Assembly (NCBI GenBank): GCA_039818285.1
Contig: JBCBUE010000002.1
Coordinates: forward strand, 45,450-109,449
Direction of reading: 5' to 3'
DNA length: 64,000 nt
DNA from: JBCBUE01 sp039818285
Lineage (GTDB): Bacteria > Planctomycetota > Phycisphaerae > Phycisphaerales > Phycisphaeraceae
The notes under the pieces were generated by a model. It did no database searches. It saw only the letters and a program-made list of their open reading frames with translations, and was not told the DNA's origin. Shown here one piece after another: positions 56,916-64,000 of this stretch. The position numbers and the translations under genes were made by a program. Position 1 is the first letter of the stretch. Each line of letters starts with the position of its first letter.

Positions 56916-59900
56916 TTAGCTGCAACCCATTGAATTACCGCAATTTAGGCACTTGTAGCAGGTGCCGTTGCGGACCGTGATGGTGCCGCAGACGTCGCAG
57001 GCGGGGGCGTCGGCCTGCATGTCCTTCATCGCGGTGGTAAGGGTCGAGTCGGCCTGGGCCTCGGTGGCCGTGCCGGCCGATTCGGTCGGGACGCGCCCGG
57101 CGGTGAGCTTCTCGGCCGGTCGGCCGTTGCCCGAACCGTCGCCGTGGCCGCCGCCGTTGCCGTTGGTCATGCGGCGCGGCGTCGACGCGGTGTCGCCGAT
57201 GATGTCATCCTTCACGCCGACCTCGGCGACGTCGACCGCCCCGGCCGGCTTGCTCATCGAGCGCGACTTGGCCGTGGCCTTGGACTGGTCGGCCTTGGTC
57301 TCGGCCTTGCCGCCGCGACGCGGGGCGTTGGCCTCGCGGTAGCCCGAGACGAACTCCATGCCCATCCACCGGAAGATGTAGTCGACCAGCGACTTGGCGA
57401 ACGGGATGTCGGGGTTGTGCGTCATGCCCGCCGGCTCGAACCGCTGGTGCGTGAACTTGTACACCAGCGACTCCACCGGCACGCCGTACTGCAGCGCCAC
57501 CGAGATCGCCGTGCCCAGCGAGTCCATCAGCCCGCCGATCGTCGAGCCTTCCTTGGCCATCGTGATGAACAGCTCGCCCGGGTCGCCGTCGTCGTACAGC
57601 CCGACGGTCAGGTAGCCCTCGTGGCCGGCGACGTTGAACTTGTGCGTCTTGCTCATCCGCGTGTCGCTCAGCCGACGACGCAGCGGCCGCTCGACCACGC
57701 GCTCGACGATCTTCTCGACGATCTTCTCGCGGACCTCGACCGGGGCGTCTTCCTCGGCCGCCTCGACGACGCGCTCGACCTCGTCGGCCAGCTCGTCCTT
57801 GACGGCCTCGATGTCGTCCTCGTCCTGCTCGCCCTCGTCCTCGACCTTGTTGCTGAGCACCTGGCTGAGCTTGCAGCCGTCGCGGTACAGCGCGTTGGCC
57901 TTGATGCCCAGCTCCCACGACAGGCGGTAGGCCGACTTGATGTCGTCCTCGTTCGCTGAGTTGGGCAGGTTGATCGTCTTGCTGATCGCGCCCGAGATGA
58001 ACGGCTGGGCCGCGGCCATCATGCGGATGTGGCCCTCGGGGGCGATGAAGCGCTCGCCGGTCGGCCCGCAGGTGTTGGCGCAGTCGAAGACCGGCAGGTG
58101 GTCGTCTGTCAGGTGCGGGGCGCCCTCGACGGTCTGCGAGCCGCAGACGATCGCGTTCAACGCCTTGACCTGCTTGCGGTCCAGCCCCAGCGCGGTCAGC
58201 ACGTCCAGGGTCGGGTCGTCGGCCCGCTCGCCGAGCCCGACGGCCTCGAGCGTTTCCTTGCCCAGCGTCCACGCGTTGAACGCGTAGGGCAGCTCGAACA
58301 CCGTCGGCAACGCATCCTTGACTCGGTCAAGCGCAGCCGGCGTGAATCCCTTCGCGGTCAACCAGTCGGCGAAGGTTCCGTCCTCGCCGGGCATGGGCAC
58401 GTCAAGCGACAGCGTGCCCATCACGTGCGTGAGGATGTCACGCACCTGGTCGTCCGAATAACCCAGCGCCACCAGCGACGGCTTGAGCGACTGGTTGGCG
58501 ATCTTGAAGTAGCCCCCGCCCGCGAGCTTCTTGAACTTCACCAAGGCGAAGTCCGGCTCGACGCCCGTCGTGTCGCAGTCCATCAACAGGCCAATGGTCC
58601 CGGTCGGGGCGATGACGGTCGTCTGGGCGTTGCGGTAGCCGTGCTTGTTGCCCAGCGAGACGGCGTCGTCCCACGCCTGCCGCGCGGCGGTCGCGAGCTC
58701 GTCGCTCTCGGCCAGCTTGCCGAACGGCTCGGCGTCGCTGGTCAGGGCTTCCGCGTCGATGGGCACGGGCTTGATCTCCAGCTCTTCGTACGAGCCCAGC
58801 GCGTGCTTGTCGGAGGCGACGAGGTCGCGCGGCACGCCGTACGCCGCCCGGCGGTGGTTGCGCATCACGCGGAGCATGGGCTCCTTGTTGTCGGCGTACC
58901 CGTCGAACGCGCCCATCTCCTTGGCCAGCTCCGCCGAGGTGGCGTAGCTGCGGCCGGTCAGGATCGACGAGAGGCAGCCGCAGATCGCCCGGCCGCGCTC
59001 GCTGTCGTACGGGATGCCCGCCTGCATCAGCATCGCGCCCAGGTTGGCGTAACCCAGCCCCAGCGTGCGGTACTTCCAACTCAGCTCGGCGATCTCTTTG
59101 CTCGGGAACTGCGCCATCAGCACGCTGATCTCGAGGACGGTCGTCCAGACGCGCACGGCGTGCTCGTACCTGGCGAGGTCGAACTCGCGGGTCTGCGAGT
59201 TGTAGAACGTCAGCAGGTTCAGCGACGCGAGGTTGCAGGCCGTGTTGTCGAGGAACATGTACTCCGAGCAGGGGTTGCTCGCGTTGATGCGACCGGACTC
59301 GGGGCAGGTGTGCCAGGCGTTGATCGTCGAGTCGTACTGCACGCCCGGGTCGGCGCACGACCAGGCCGACAAACCAATGAGGTCCCACAGGTCGCGGGCG
59401 CGGACGGTCTTGGCGACCTCGCCATCCGTGCGGCGGACGAGGTCCCACGACTCGTCGTTGTCGATGGCGTGGAAGAAGCGGTCGGGGATGCGGACCGAGT
59501 TGTTGGAGTTCTGGCCGGAGACGGTCTGGTACGACTCGTTGTTGAAGTCGTAGCCGAGCTCGAGGCCGAGCTGCTGGGCGAGCTCGGCCCGATCGCCGGG
59601 CAGGGCCTTCATGCCCTCGACCAGCGCCTGAACCTTCAGCTCCTCACGCACCTTCCACGACACGAAGTTCTCGATGTCGGGGTGGTCGAGGTCGAGGCAG
59701 ACCATCTTGGCGGCGCGGCGGGTGGTGCCGCCGGACTTGATCGCCCCGGCGGCGCGGTCGCCGATCTTGAGGAAGGACATGAGGCCGGAGGACTTGCCGC
59801 CGCCGGACAGCGGCTCGTTCTCGCCGCGGAGGTTGCTGAAGTTCGTGCCGGTGCCCGAGCCGTACTTGAACAGCCGCGCCTCGCGGACCCAGAGGTCCAT

Positions 59901-60494
59901 GATGCCGCCCTCGTTGACCAGGTCGTCGCCGACGGACTGGATAAAGCAGGCGTGCGGCTGGGGGTGGGTGTAAGCGTCGGTCGACAGGGAGGTGGCGCCG
60001 GTCTCGTCGTCGGCGATCCAGTGGCCCTGGGCCGGGCCGTTGATGCCGTAGGCGAAGTTGAGCCCGGTGTTGAACCACTGCGGGCTGTTGGGCGCCGCCA
60101 TCTGGTTCAGCATCATGTAGCACAGCTCGTCGTAGAAGACCTGGGCGTCCTCGTCCGTGTCGAAGTACCCGTAGGCCTGCCCCCAGTGGCGCCAGCAGCC
60201 GGCGAGGCGGTGGATCACGTCGCGGGCCGACTTCTCCGGGCCGGTGACGGGCTTGCCGTCCTTGTCCTTGATCGCCTTGCCGTCGGCGTCGGTCTGCGGG
60301 ACACCGGCCTTGCGGAAGTACTTGCTGACCATGATGTCGGTCGCGAGCTGCGACCACGAAGCGGGGACCTCGGCGTCGTTCATCTCGAACACGACCGAGC
60401 CGTCCAGGTTGGCGATCTTGGACGATCGCGTGGTCCACTCGACCTGCTTGAAGACGTCCTTGTCGGGCTGGGTGAACTGTCGGGTGAATTTCAT
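56916..60494 (-). CDS. nrdJ: Class II (B12-dependent) ribonucleoside-diphosphate reductase
   Basis: Reduces ribonucleotides to deoxyribonucleotides using adenosylcobalamin. 1192 residues, typical of the long NrdJ form. N-terminal part through 'NSPQWFNTGLNFAYG'; 'YKYGSGTGTNFSNLRG'-type substrate loop ('FKYGSGTGTNFSNLRGENEPLSGGG' in outline); active-site 'NPCSEYMFLDNTACNLASLN'; 'PTGTIGLLMDCDTTGVEPDFALVK'. The C-terminal 'TSCP'-type domain and a Cys-rich end ('CDVCGTITVRNGTCYKCLNCG' in outline, then GCS) supply redox thiols and a zinc site. ATG 60494. A YegP-like gene lies 122 bases upstream. I saw no B12-riboswitch box in the leader. Confidence 0.96.
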   Translation of the reverse strand: MKFTRQFTQPDKDVFKQVEWTTRSSKIANLDGSVVFEMNDAEVPASWSQLATDIMVSKYFRKAGVPQTDADGKAIKDKDGKPVTGPEKSARDVIHRLAGCWRHWGQAYGYFDTDEDAQVFYDELCYMMLNQMAAPNSPQWFNTGLNFAYGINGPAQGHWIADDETGATSLSTDAYTHPQPHACFIQSVGDDLVNEGGIMDLWVREARLFKYGSGTGTNFSNLRGENEPLSGGGKSSGLMSFLKIGDRAAGAIKSGGTTRRAAKMVCLDLDHPDIENFVSWKVREELKVQALVEGMKALPGDRAELAQQLGLELGYDFNNESYQTVSGQNSNNSVRIPDRFFHAIDNDESWDLVRRTDGEVAKTVRARDLWDLIGLSAWSCADPGVQYDSTINAWHTCPESGRINASNPCSEYMFLDNTACNLASLNLLTFYNSQTREFDLARYEHAVRVWTTVLEISVLMAQFPSKEIAELSWKYRTLGLGYANLGAMLMQAGIPYDSERGRAICGCLSSILTGRSYATSAELAKEMGAFDGYADNKEPMLRVMRNHRRAAYGVPRDLVASDKHALGSYEELEIKPVPIDAEALTSDAEPFGKLAESDELATAARQAWDDAVSLGNKHGYRNAQTTVIAPTGTIGLLMDCDTTGVEPDFALVKFKKLAGGGYFKIANQSLKPSLVALGYSDDQVRDILTHVMGTLSLDVPMPGEDGTFADWLTAKGFTPAALDRVKDALPTVFELPYAFNAWTLGKETLEAVGLGERADDPTLDVLTALGLDRKQVKALNAIVCGSQTVEGAPHLTDDHLPVFDCANTCGPTGERFIAPEGHIRMMAAAQPFISGAISKTINLPNSANEDDIKSAYRLSWELGIKANALYRDGCKLSQVLSNKVEDEGEQDEDDIEAVKDELADEVERVVEAAEEDAPVEVREKIVEKIVERVVERPLRRRLSDTRMSKTHKFNVAGHEGYLTVGLYDDGDPGELFITMAKEGSTIGGLMDSLGTAISVALQYGVPVESLVYKFTHQRFEPAGMTHNPDIPFAKSLVDYIFRWMGMEFVSGYREANAPRRGGKAETKADQSKATAKSRSMSKPAGAVDVAEVGVKDDIIGDTASTPRRMTNGNGGGHGDGSGNGRPAEKLTAGRVPTESAGTATEAQADSTLTTAMKDMQADAPACDVCGTITVRNGTCYKCLNCGNSMGCS

Positions 60495-60616
60495 GCGTAC
60501 ACGCTTCCCTGATGAAGAATGATGGGGATGTTGGATCGAACGGGTGCCCCGAAGATGCGGGGCGAAACGGCCGACGCCCGGTTACGAGCCGTCGACCGTG
60601 GGAGGGAGAAAATCGG

Positions 60617-60802
60617 TCAGCCGTCGACCTCGACGATGGGGGCCTCGGGCGCGTTCTTCTTGATGGATTCGATGCCGTTCAGGCACGATGCCTTGCTCTC
60701 GTACGCCTCGCCGACGGCGATGACCTCGCCGTTACCGGCCTTGAGACGGAAGCGGTACTTGTCGGCCTTGTCTTGGTAAACCTCGAATTTGCCAGGCATC
60801 AT
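60617..60802 (-). CDS. DUF1508/YegP-like protein
   Basis: 61 residues from ATG 60802 (another ATG follows at 60799). 'GKFEVYQDKADKYRFRLKAGNGEVIAVGEAYESKASCLNGIESIKKNAPEA' in outline is a single copy of the YegP repeat, which in E. coli occurs twice. Function unknown, possibly stress-related. It sits between the GIY-YIG gene and nrdJ, same strand; co-transcription with nrdJ is likely. Confidence 0.88.
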   Translation of the reverse strand: MMPGKFEVYQDKADKYRFRLKAGNGEVIAVGEAYESKASCLNGIESIKKNAPEAPIVEVDG

Positions 60803-60824
60803 TGCGTCCAAAGGGTTCTGCGAG

Positions 60825-60862
60825 ATAAAGAAAAATGGGAGGAACTGTGTGAGTCCCTCCCA
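60825..60862 (-). terminator. Terminator after the GIY-YIG gene
   Basis: Minus strand: TGGGAGG (60856-60862), 13-base loop, CCTCCCA (60836-60842), then TTTTTCTTTATC. It lies between the GIY-YIG stop and the YegP-like gene and should separate the two transcripts. Confidence 0.7.
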
Positions 60863-60883
60863 CCGTTTGACACGGGAGGACTC
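60851..60883 (-). promoter_or_regulatory. Alternative hairpin overlapping the terminator
   Basis: GAGTC-C-CTCCC (60851-60861) pairs with GGGAG-GACTC (60874-60883), ten base pairs with one bulge. It uses the same CTCCC bases as the terminator hairpin, so the two cannot form together. It would be made first during transcription. Confidence 0.45.
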
Positions 60884-60889
60884 AATTAA

Positions 60890-61195
60890 TTAGTTAACAC
60901 CACACTTGGGATTGAATTGAGCGCGAATATTGCCTTCAAGCAACATCCGCTGTTCTTCCGTCCAGCGAGGGGTGTAAAGGACCCAGTAAGACAATTCACC
61001 TTGACGGCTCTGGAGCCAGCAACTTTGGCGATCATGCGCAGCCAGACGGGTGCGTATAGACCCAGACTGTCCCACATCAACAACGTAATATTCGCCGTCG
61101 GTCCTATGATCCAGGATGACGTATATGCCTCCGCTGTCGTAGATACCGTCAGTCGAGTAGTACGGACCTTCAAACTTGTAATTTTGGATTTGCAT
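60890..61195 (-). CDS. Small GIY-YIG superfamily protein in a low-GC islet
   Basis: 101 residues. GIY at 23-25 ('GGIYVIL'), the YIG-like partner is 'DVGQSG' (40-45), 'IRTRLAAHDR' (47-56) carries the conserved Arg and His, and 'WTEEQRMLLEGNIRAQFNP' supplies the metal-binding Glu87 and the Asn95 seen in the fold. It lacks any DNA-binding extension. AAGGA lies seven bases before ATG 61195. GC content is far lower than in neighbouring genes, including at third positions, suggesting recent acquisition. Nuclease activity is inferred from the fold only. Confidence 0.75.
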   Translation of the reverse strand: MQIQNYKFEGPYYSTDGIYDSGGIYVILDHRTDGEYYVVDVGQSGSIRTRLAAHDRQSCWLQSRQGELSYWVLYTPRWTEEQRMLLEGNIRAQFNPKCGVN

Positions 61196-61263
61196 CAGTG
61201 ATTCCTTTCAGAAGGACGCAGAAATGTCACTTCGCAGGGACGAGCGAAGATCCACTCTGCCGG

Positions 61264-61290
61264 ATTTAAGCGGTGTCCATACCGCGTCAA
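61264..61290 (-). promoter_or_regulatory. Candidate promoter of the GIY-YIG gene
   Basis: Minus strand: TTGACG (61285-61290), 15-base spacer, TTAAAT (61264-61269). An inverted repeat GCGGT/ACCGC lies in the spacer. Weak by spacing but located correctly, about 70 bases before the ATG. Confidence 0.35.
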
Positions 61291-61324
61291 ACACCAACAA
61301 CAAAATTCAGCTTGCTTGTTCACT

Positions 61325-61897
61325 TCAATCCACCTTGGGCAGCACGAGCCCGGTCTGGTCCTGGTACTTGCCGGCCTTGTCGGCGTAGGACGTTTCGCAG
61401 ACGGTGTCGGCCTTGAAGAAGATCATCTGAGCGATGCCTTCGTTGGCGTAGATCTTGGCGGGCAGGGGCGTGGTGTTGGAGATCTCGATGGTGACCTTGC
61501 CGCGCCACTCGGGCTCGAGGGGGGTGACGTTGACGATGATGCCGCAGCGGGCGTAGGTGGATTTGCCGACGCAGACGACGAGGATGTCGCGGGGGATGTC
61601 GAAGGTCTCGACGGTCTCGCAGAGGGCGAAGGAGTTGGGGGGGATGATGACGTGGTCTTTGCCGGTGTAGTCGGTGTCGACGGTGACGAAGTTGCGGTCG
61701 TCGAAGTTTTTGGGGTCGACGATGGAGGCCCCGCCGTCGGTGGGGGCGTTGGTGAAGATCTTGAAGAGGGTGCCGACGCGGACGTCGTAGCCGTAGGAGG
61801 AGACGCCGTAGGAGATCTTGCCGGGCCGCTTCTGGGCCTCGGCGAAGGGGGCGACGGTGAGTCGGTCGCGGATCTGGGTGTCGCAGAGGACGGGCAT
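61325..61897 (-). CDS. dcd: dCTP deaminase
   Basis: Deaminates dCTP to dUTP, the route to dTMP. 190 residues, as in E. coli Dcd. 'MPVLCDTQIRDRL' begins the protein, 'KISYGVSSYGYDVRVG' is the N-terminal block, and 'CVGKSTYARCGIIVNVTPLEPEWRGKVTIEISN' in outline carries the catalytic Ser-Arg and Glu region. Start ATG 61897 because homology begins there; the longer open frame is Pro-rich. It is preceded by a 240-base leader and a strong promoter with an NrdR-type box, and lies upstream of the GIY-YIG, YegP-like and nrdJ genes on the same strand. Confidence 0.93.
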   Translation of the reverse strand: MPVLCDTQIRDRLTVAPFAEAQKRPGKISYGVSSYGYDVRVGTLFKIFTNAPTDGGASIVDPKNFDDRNFVTVDTDYTGKDHVIIPPNSFALCETVETFDIPRDILVVCVGKSTYARCGIIVNVTPLEPEWRGKVTIEISNTTPLPAKIYANEGIAQMIFFKADTVCETSYADKAGKYQDQTGLVLPKVD

Positions 61898-62141
61898 GGG
61901 GGTCTCGGGGAAGGCGGGTGGGGGAGGGGTCGGTGGGGGAGCGGGGTGGGTGGGGGTCGTGGGCGGTTTGGTGTTTCGTACGGTGAATGCTAGGGTTGTC
62001 GATTGGGCAACGCGATACAGGGTCGGGTGGCGTTTGGTGCCACCGCGCGGGTGCGGTCGGTTCGGTTTGGCGTGCCCCGGCACTCCCAGGGGCGTCCGGC
62101 GAGAGAAGGCAGGCCGGCGGACGCGATCGGGGCAGGGGACG

Positions 62142-62170
62142 ACTATACACCCTATATCTTGTGTGTCCAA
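62142..62170 (-). promoter_or_regulatory. Promoter of dcd
   Basis: Minus strand: -35 TTGGAC (62165-62170), 17-base spacer, -10 TATAGT (62142-62147). Near consensus and AT-rich within a very GC-rich region. Expected start near 62135, giving a C-rich leader of about 240 bases (61898-62135) in which I see no ORF or clear structure. Confidence 0.7.
62149..62164. promoter_or_regulatory. NrdR-box-like operator in the dcd promoter
   Basis: ACCCTATATCTTGTGT matches 14 of 16 positions of the NrdR box as I recall it (ACACWATATATWGTGT). It fills the promoter spacer between -35 and -10. Confidence 0.6.
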
Positions 62171-62179
62171 GCGCCGACT

Positions 62180-62195
62180 TGAGCAAATCTTGGGG
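62180..62195. promoter_or_regulatory. Second, weak NrdR-like box
   Basis: TGAGCAAATCTTGGGG starts exactly 31 bases from the first box and shares the core ATCTTG; only 8 of 16 positions match the consensus. NrdR binds paired boxes about three helical turns apart, so the spacing is the main support. Confidence 0.35.
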
Positions 62196-62277
62196 GGTTT
62201 TGTGTCGGTTGGGGTGTCATTTTGGTAAGGGGGTGCGCCGCAGAGAGTTAGGCGCTGGGGGGGCTTGGGGGGCTGGG

Positions 62278-62299
62278 AAAAACGGCGCTCGCGCTGCCG
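62278..62299 (-). terminator. Terminator after the NrnA-like gene
   Basis: Minus strand: CGGC-A-GC, loop GCGA, GC-GCCG (62283-62299), followed by TTTTTCCC. About 80 bases after the stop at 62381. It separates this gene from dcd. The remaining bases 62196-62277 and 62300-62380 hold nothing I recognise. Confidence 0.6.
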
Positions 62300-62380
62300 A
62301 CAGGCGACGGGTCGCGATCGGAACCGACAAGTCCCTAACGTGGATGTGGAAAACTCGCGGCCGGGTTTGGCCGGCGGGTG

Positions 62381-63496
62381 TCAGGGTTGGGCGGGGGCGG
62401 TCGCCGAGGTGGCGGAGGCGGTCGCCGGCGTGGCGGGGGTGGGGGCCAAGGCGAGGGCGTGGTCGATGGCGGCGCGGAGGGCGGGGAGGTGGTTGGCGAG
62501 GGGGCCGGGGAGCTTGACGCCGGCGGCGTGGAAGTGGCCGCCGCCGCCGAGGGCGTTGGCGATGGCGGCGACGTCGATGGCGGGCGGGCCCTGGGGGGTG
62601 GCGGGCTTGGAGCGCAGGGAGATGCGGGTGAGGTGTCGGCCGTCGGGGGCGTGGACCTCGGCGACGAGGGCGACGGCGTGAACCCGGCCGACCATCTGGG
62701 GGAAGTCGACGAGGCGCTCGGTCTCCTCGTAGCGGGCGCCGGTGCGGGCGAAGTCCTCGGGGGTGAGGGTCATGAGGGCGACGCGGCCGGCGTGCAGGTA
62801 GGTGAGCGAGTCGAGGGCGGCGGTGACGAGGGCGAGCTTCTCGGGGCGGTTGTCGTTCTCGACGGCGTTGTAGAGGTTGGCGTGGTCGACGCCGAGCTCG
62901 ATGAGGCGGGCGGCGAGGCGGAGGGTGGCGGGCGTGGTGTTGGGGAAGCGGAACCAGCCGGTGTCGGTGGCGATGCCGAGGTAGAGGGCGGTGGGGACGG
63001 GGGAGGGGTGGTCGGGGGTGAGCAGGTCGGGGGCGAGGTGCTCGATCGGGTCGGCGACGAGCTCGGCGTTGGCGGCGCGGGTCGCGTCGATGAGGCGGTG
63101 CTCGGCGGGGAGGTCGCCGGAGAGGTGGTGGTCGACGATGAGCGTCGGCTTGCCGGCCGCGACCTGACGATCGACGACCTCGACCAACGGCCCGAGCTGC
63201 GAGCGGGCGCCGGTGTCGAGCACGACCAGCAGATCAACGGCGCCCGGCAGGTCAGCGGGGTCGCGGGTCGTGATCGCGAGATCGGCGCCGGGCAGGTGCT
63301 CGAACGCGGCGGGCACGGGCGGGGCGAAGGCGGCGTGGGTCGTCTTGCCGAGGTGTTGCAACGCGGCGGCGAGCGCGATGACCGACGCGAAGGCGTCGCC
63401 GTCGGGCTTGGCGTGGGTCAGCAAAGTGACGGTGTCGGCGTCGCGGAGCAGGTCGGCGGCGGCGGGGGCGTCGAGCGTGGCGGCGTAGTCGGTCAT
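62381..63496 (-). CDS. DHH/DHHA1 phosphoesterase, NrnA-like
   Basis: Bifunctional nanoRNase/pAp phosphatase family; degrades short oligoribonucleotides and 3'-phosphoadenosine 5'-phosphate. 371 residues. 'LLTHAKPDGDAFAS' (usual form THxxPDGDA), 'DLLVVLDTG', 'TLIVDHHLSGD' (the DHH motif), 'GIATDTGWFRFPNTTP' and C-terminal 'NALGGGGHFHAAG' (DHHA1). A Pro/Ala/Thr tail of 30 residues follows. ATG 63496 is 11 bases after the ribF stop, so both genes are probably co-transcribed, as in many bacteria. Confidence 0.92.
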   Translation of the reverse strand: MTDYAATLDAPAAADLLRDADTVTLLTHAKPDGDAFASVIALAAALQHLGKTTHAAFAPPVPAAFEHLPGADLAITTRDPADLPGAVDLLVVLDTGARSQLGPLVEVVDRQVAAGKPTLIVDHHLSGDLPAEHRLIDATRAANAELVADPIEHLAPDLLTPDHPSPVPTALYLGIATDTGWFRFPNTTPATLRLAARLIELGVDHANLYNAVENDNRPEKLALVTAALDSLTYLHAGRVALMTLTPEDFARTGARYEETERLVDFPQMVGRVHAVALVAEVHAPDGRHLTRISLRSKPATPQGPPAIDVAAIANALGGGGHFHAAGVKLPGPLANHLPALRAAIDHALALAPTPATPATASATSATAPAQP

Positions 63497-63507
63497 GCGG
63501 CGAACGG

Positions 63508-64000
63508 TTAACGGAGGATCGAGGCGGGGCCGAGCCAGTCTCGCGCCAGCTCCACGTCGCGTGCGAGCTGCGCGACGAGCGCGTCAAGCGTAGGGAAACG
63601 CTGCTGATCGCGCACGAATCGGCGAAACGCCAGCGTGATGGTCTGGCCGTACAGGGCGTCGGCGTCGGGGATCAGACGCGACGGCGGGTCGATCAGGTGG
63701 GCCTCGACGGTCAGCCGCTCGCCGTGAAACGTCGGCTTGACCCCGATCGACACGGCGGCCGGCATCACGTCGCCCGCGACCGTCGCCGTGCACGCATACA
63801 CGCCGTCCGGCGGCACGATGAACGGCGCCAGGTCCTCGGCCGACAGGTTCGCCGTCGGGAATCCGATCGTTCGCCCCCGCCGCTCGCCGCGCACCACCTC
63901 GGCCGTCAGGCTGAACGGCGCGAGCATCGCCGCCGCCGCGTCGTCCAAGCGGGCCTGCCCCACCAACCGCCGGATCAGCGTCGATCGGCACGGCGTCGCG
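63508..64000 (-). CDS. ribF: Riboflavin kinase/FAD synthetase, C-terminal part
   Basis: Runs off the window; the frame is open to base 64000. 'CRSTLIRRLVGQARLDDAAAMLA'-like sequence is the end of the FAD synthetase domain (the STxIR block), and 'GRTIGFPTANLSAEDLAPFIVPPDGVYAC' in outline begins the riboflavin kinase domain. 'AVSIGVKPTFHGERLTVEAHL' and 'FRRFVRDQQRFPTLDALVAQLARDV' complete it. Makes FMN and FAD from riboflavin. The N-terminal half lies beyond the window. Eleven bases upstream of the NrnA-like gene. Confidence 0.92.
   Translation of the reverse strand, partial: ATPCRSTLIRRLVGQARLDDAAAAMLAPFSLTAEVVRGERRGRTIGFPTANLSAEDLAPFIVPPDGVYACTATVAGDVMPAAVSIGVKPTFHGERLTVEAHLIDPPSRLIPDADALYGQTITLAFRRFVRDQQRFPTLDALVAQLARDVELARDWLGPASILR

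Noticed and set aside
60495..60616. Cobalamin riboswitch upstream of nrdJ
   Set aside because: No B12-box (GCCACTG-like) and too short; only a small hairpin is present.
60886..61173. 95-codon ORF overlapping the GIY-YIG gene
   Set aside because: The other frame has the GIY-YIG motifs and a ribosome binding site.

Overview
The window is very GC-rich bacterial chromosome with short gaps, frequent 1-4 base gene overlaps and strong G/C preference at third codon positions. The gene set fits the phylum Planctomycetota, probably class Phycisphaerae. Pointers are a large exported DUF4159 protein, a two-helix membrane protein with a C-terminal zinc ribbon of the type common in that phylum, a B12-dependent ribonucleotide reductase, a membrane pyrophosphatase and an HpnN-like RND protein. 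The assignment is inference from gene content; there is no rRNA here.

Layout. 1-3020: end of an unknown protein, PhoH ATPase and a CobW-type metal GTPase. 3255-10264: the membrane-arm block nuoJKLMN of complex I, without nuoA-I. 10232-15363 (minus): LMW phosphatase, rpiB, a membrane protein, binding protein and permease of a FecCD/BtuC-type importer, then pyrF. 15422-20993 (minus): hypothetical, mgtE, surE, an orphan iron-type binding protein and glycerate kinase. 21024-24320: tadA facing an RND/MMPL exporter. 24353-32665 (minus): a DNA-repair block with recG (frame broken in a G-tract) and the four-gene set pdeM, Lhr-type helicase, ATP-dependent DNA ligase and MBL-fold exonuclease. 32726-36606: small membrane protein, tRNA-Arg(CCG), another small membrane protein, a secretin-short-domain-like protein and hppA. 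36808-42042: glutaminase-STAS-CNB fusion and the DUF4159 protein. 42186-49269: candidate structured RNA, coaD, flavodoxin-like protein, a REPIN-like element, a degenerate MBL-fold protein, zinc-ribbon protein, ilvD, an exported PepSY-like protein, a TetR regulator and ispE. 49259-56778: O-antigen-ligase-like protein, DUF2339 protein, a second TetR regulator flanked by matching operator-like palindromes, a DUF308/HdeD-like protein and a PfkB kinase. 56801-64000 (minus): a dNTP block (dcd, GIY-YIG ORF, YegP-like gene, nrdJ), an NrnA-like phosphoesterase and the 3' part of ribF.

How genes work together. The dNTP block is the most informative regulatory region. dcd has a near-consensus promoter whose spacer is filled by a 14/16 match to the NrdR box, with a weaker second box 31 bp away, the spacing used by NrdR. 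A small low-GC islet encoding a GIY-YIG protein lies between dcd and yegP-nrdJ. The repair block joins ligation, strand unwinding and end processing in one overlapping cluster. The class II reductase needs cobalamin, which gives one possible job for the FecCD-type importer.

Short repeats are a second theme. A 14-nt tandem motif built on CTCATCA occurs inside recG and across the lhr stop codon. A palindrome with AGCCCACGCT arms occurs twice around pdeM, and an inverted pair of REP-like palindromes lies upstream of the MBL-fold gene.
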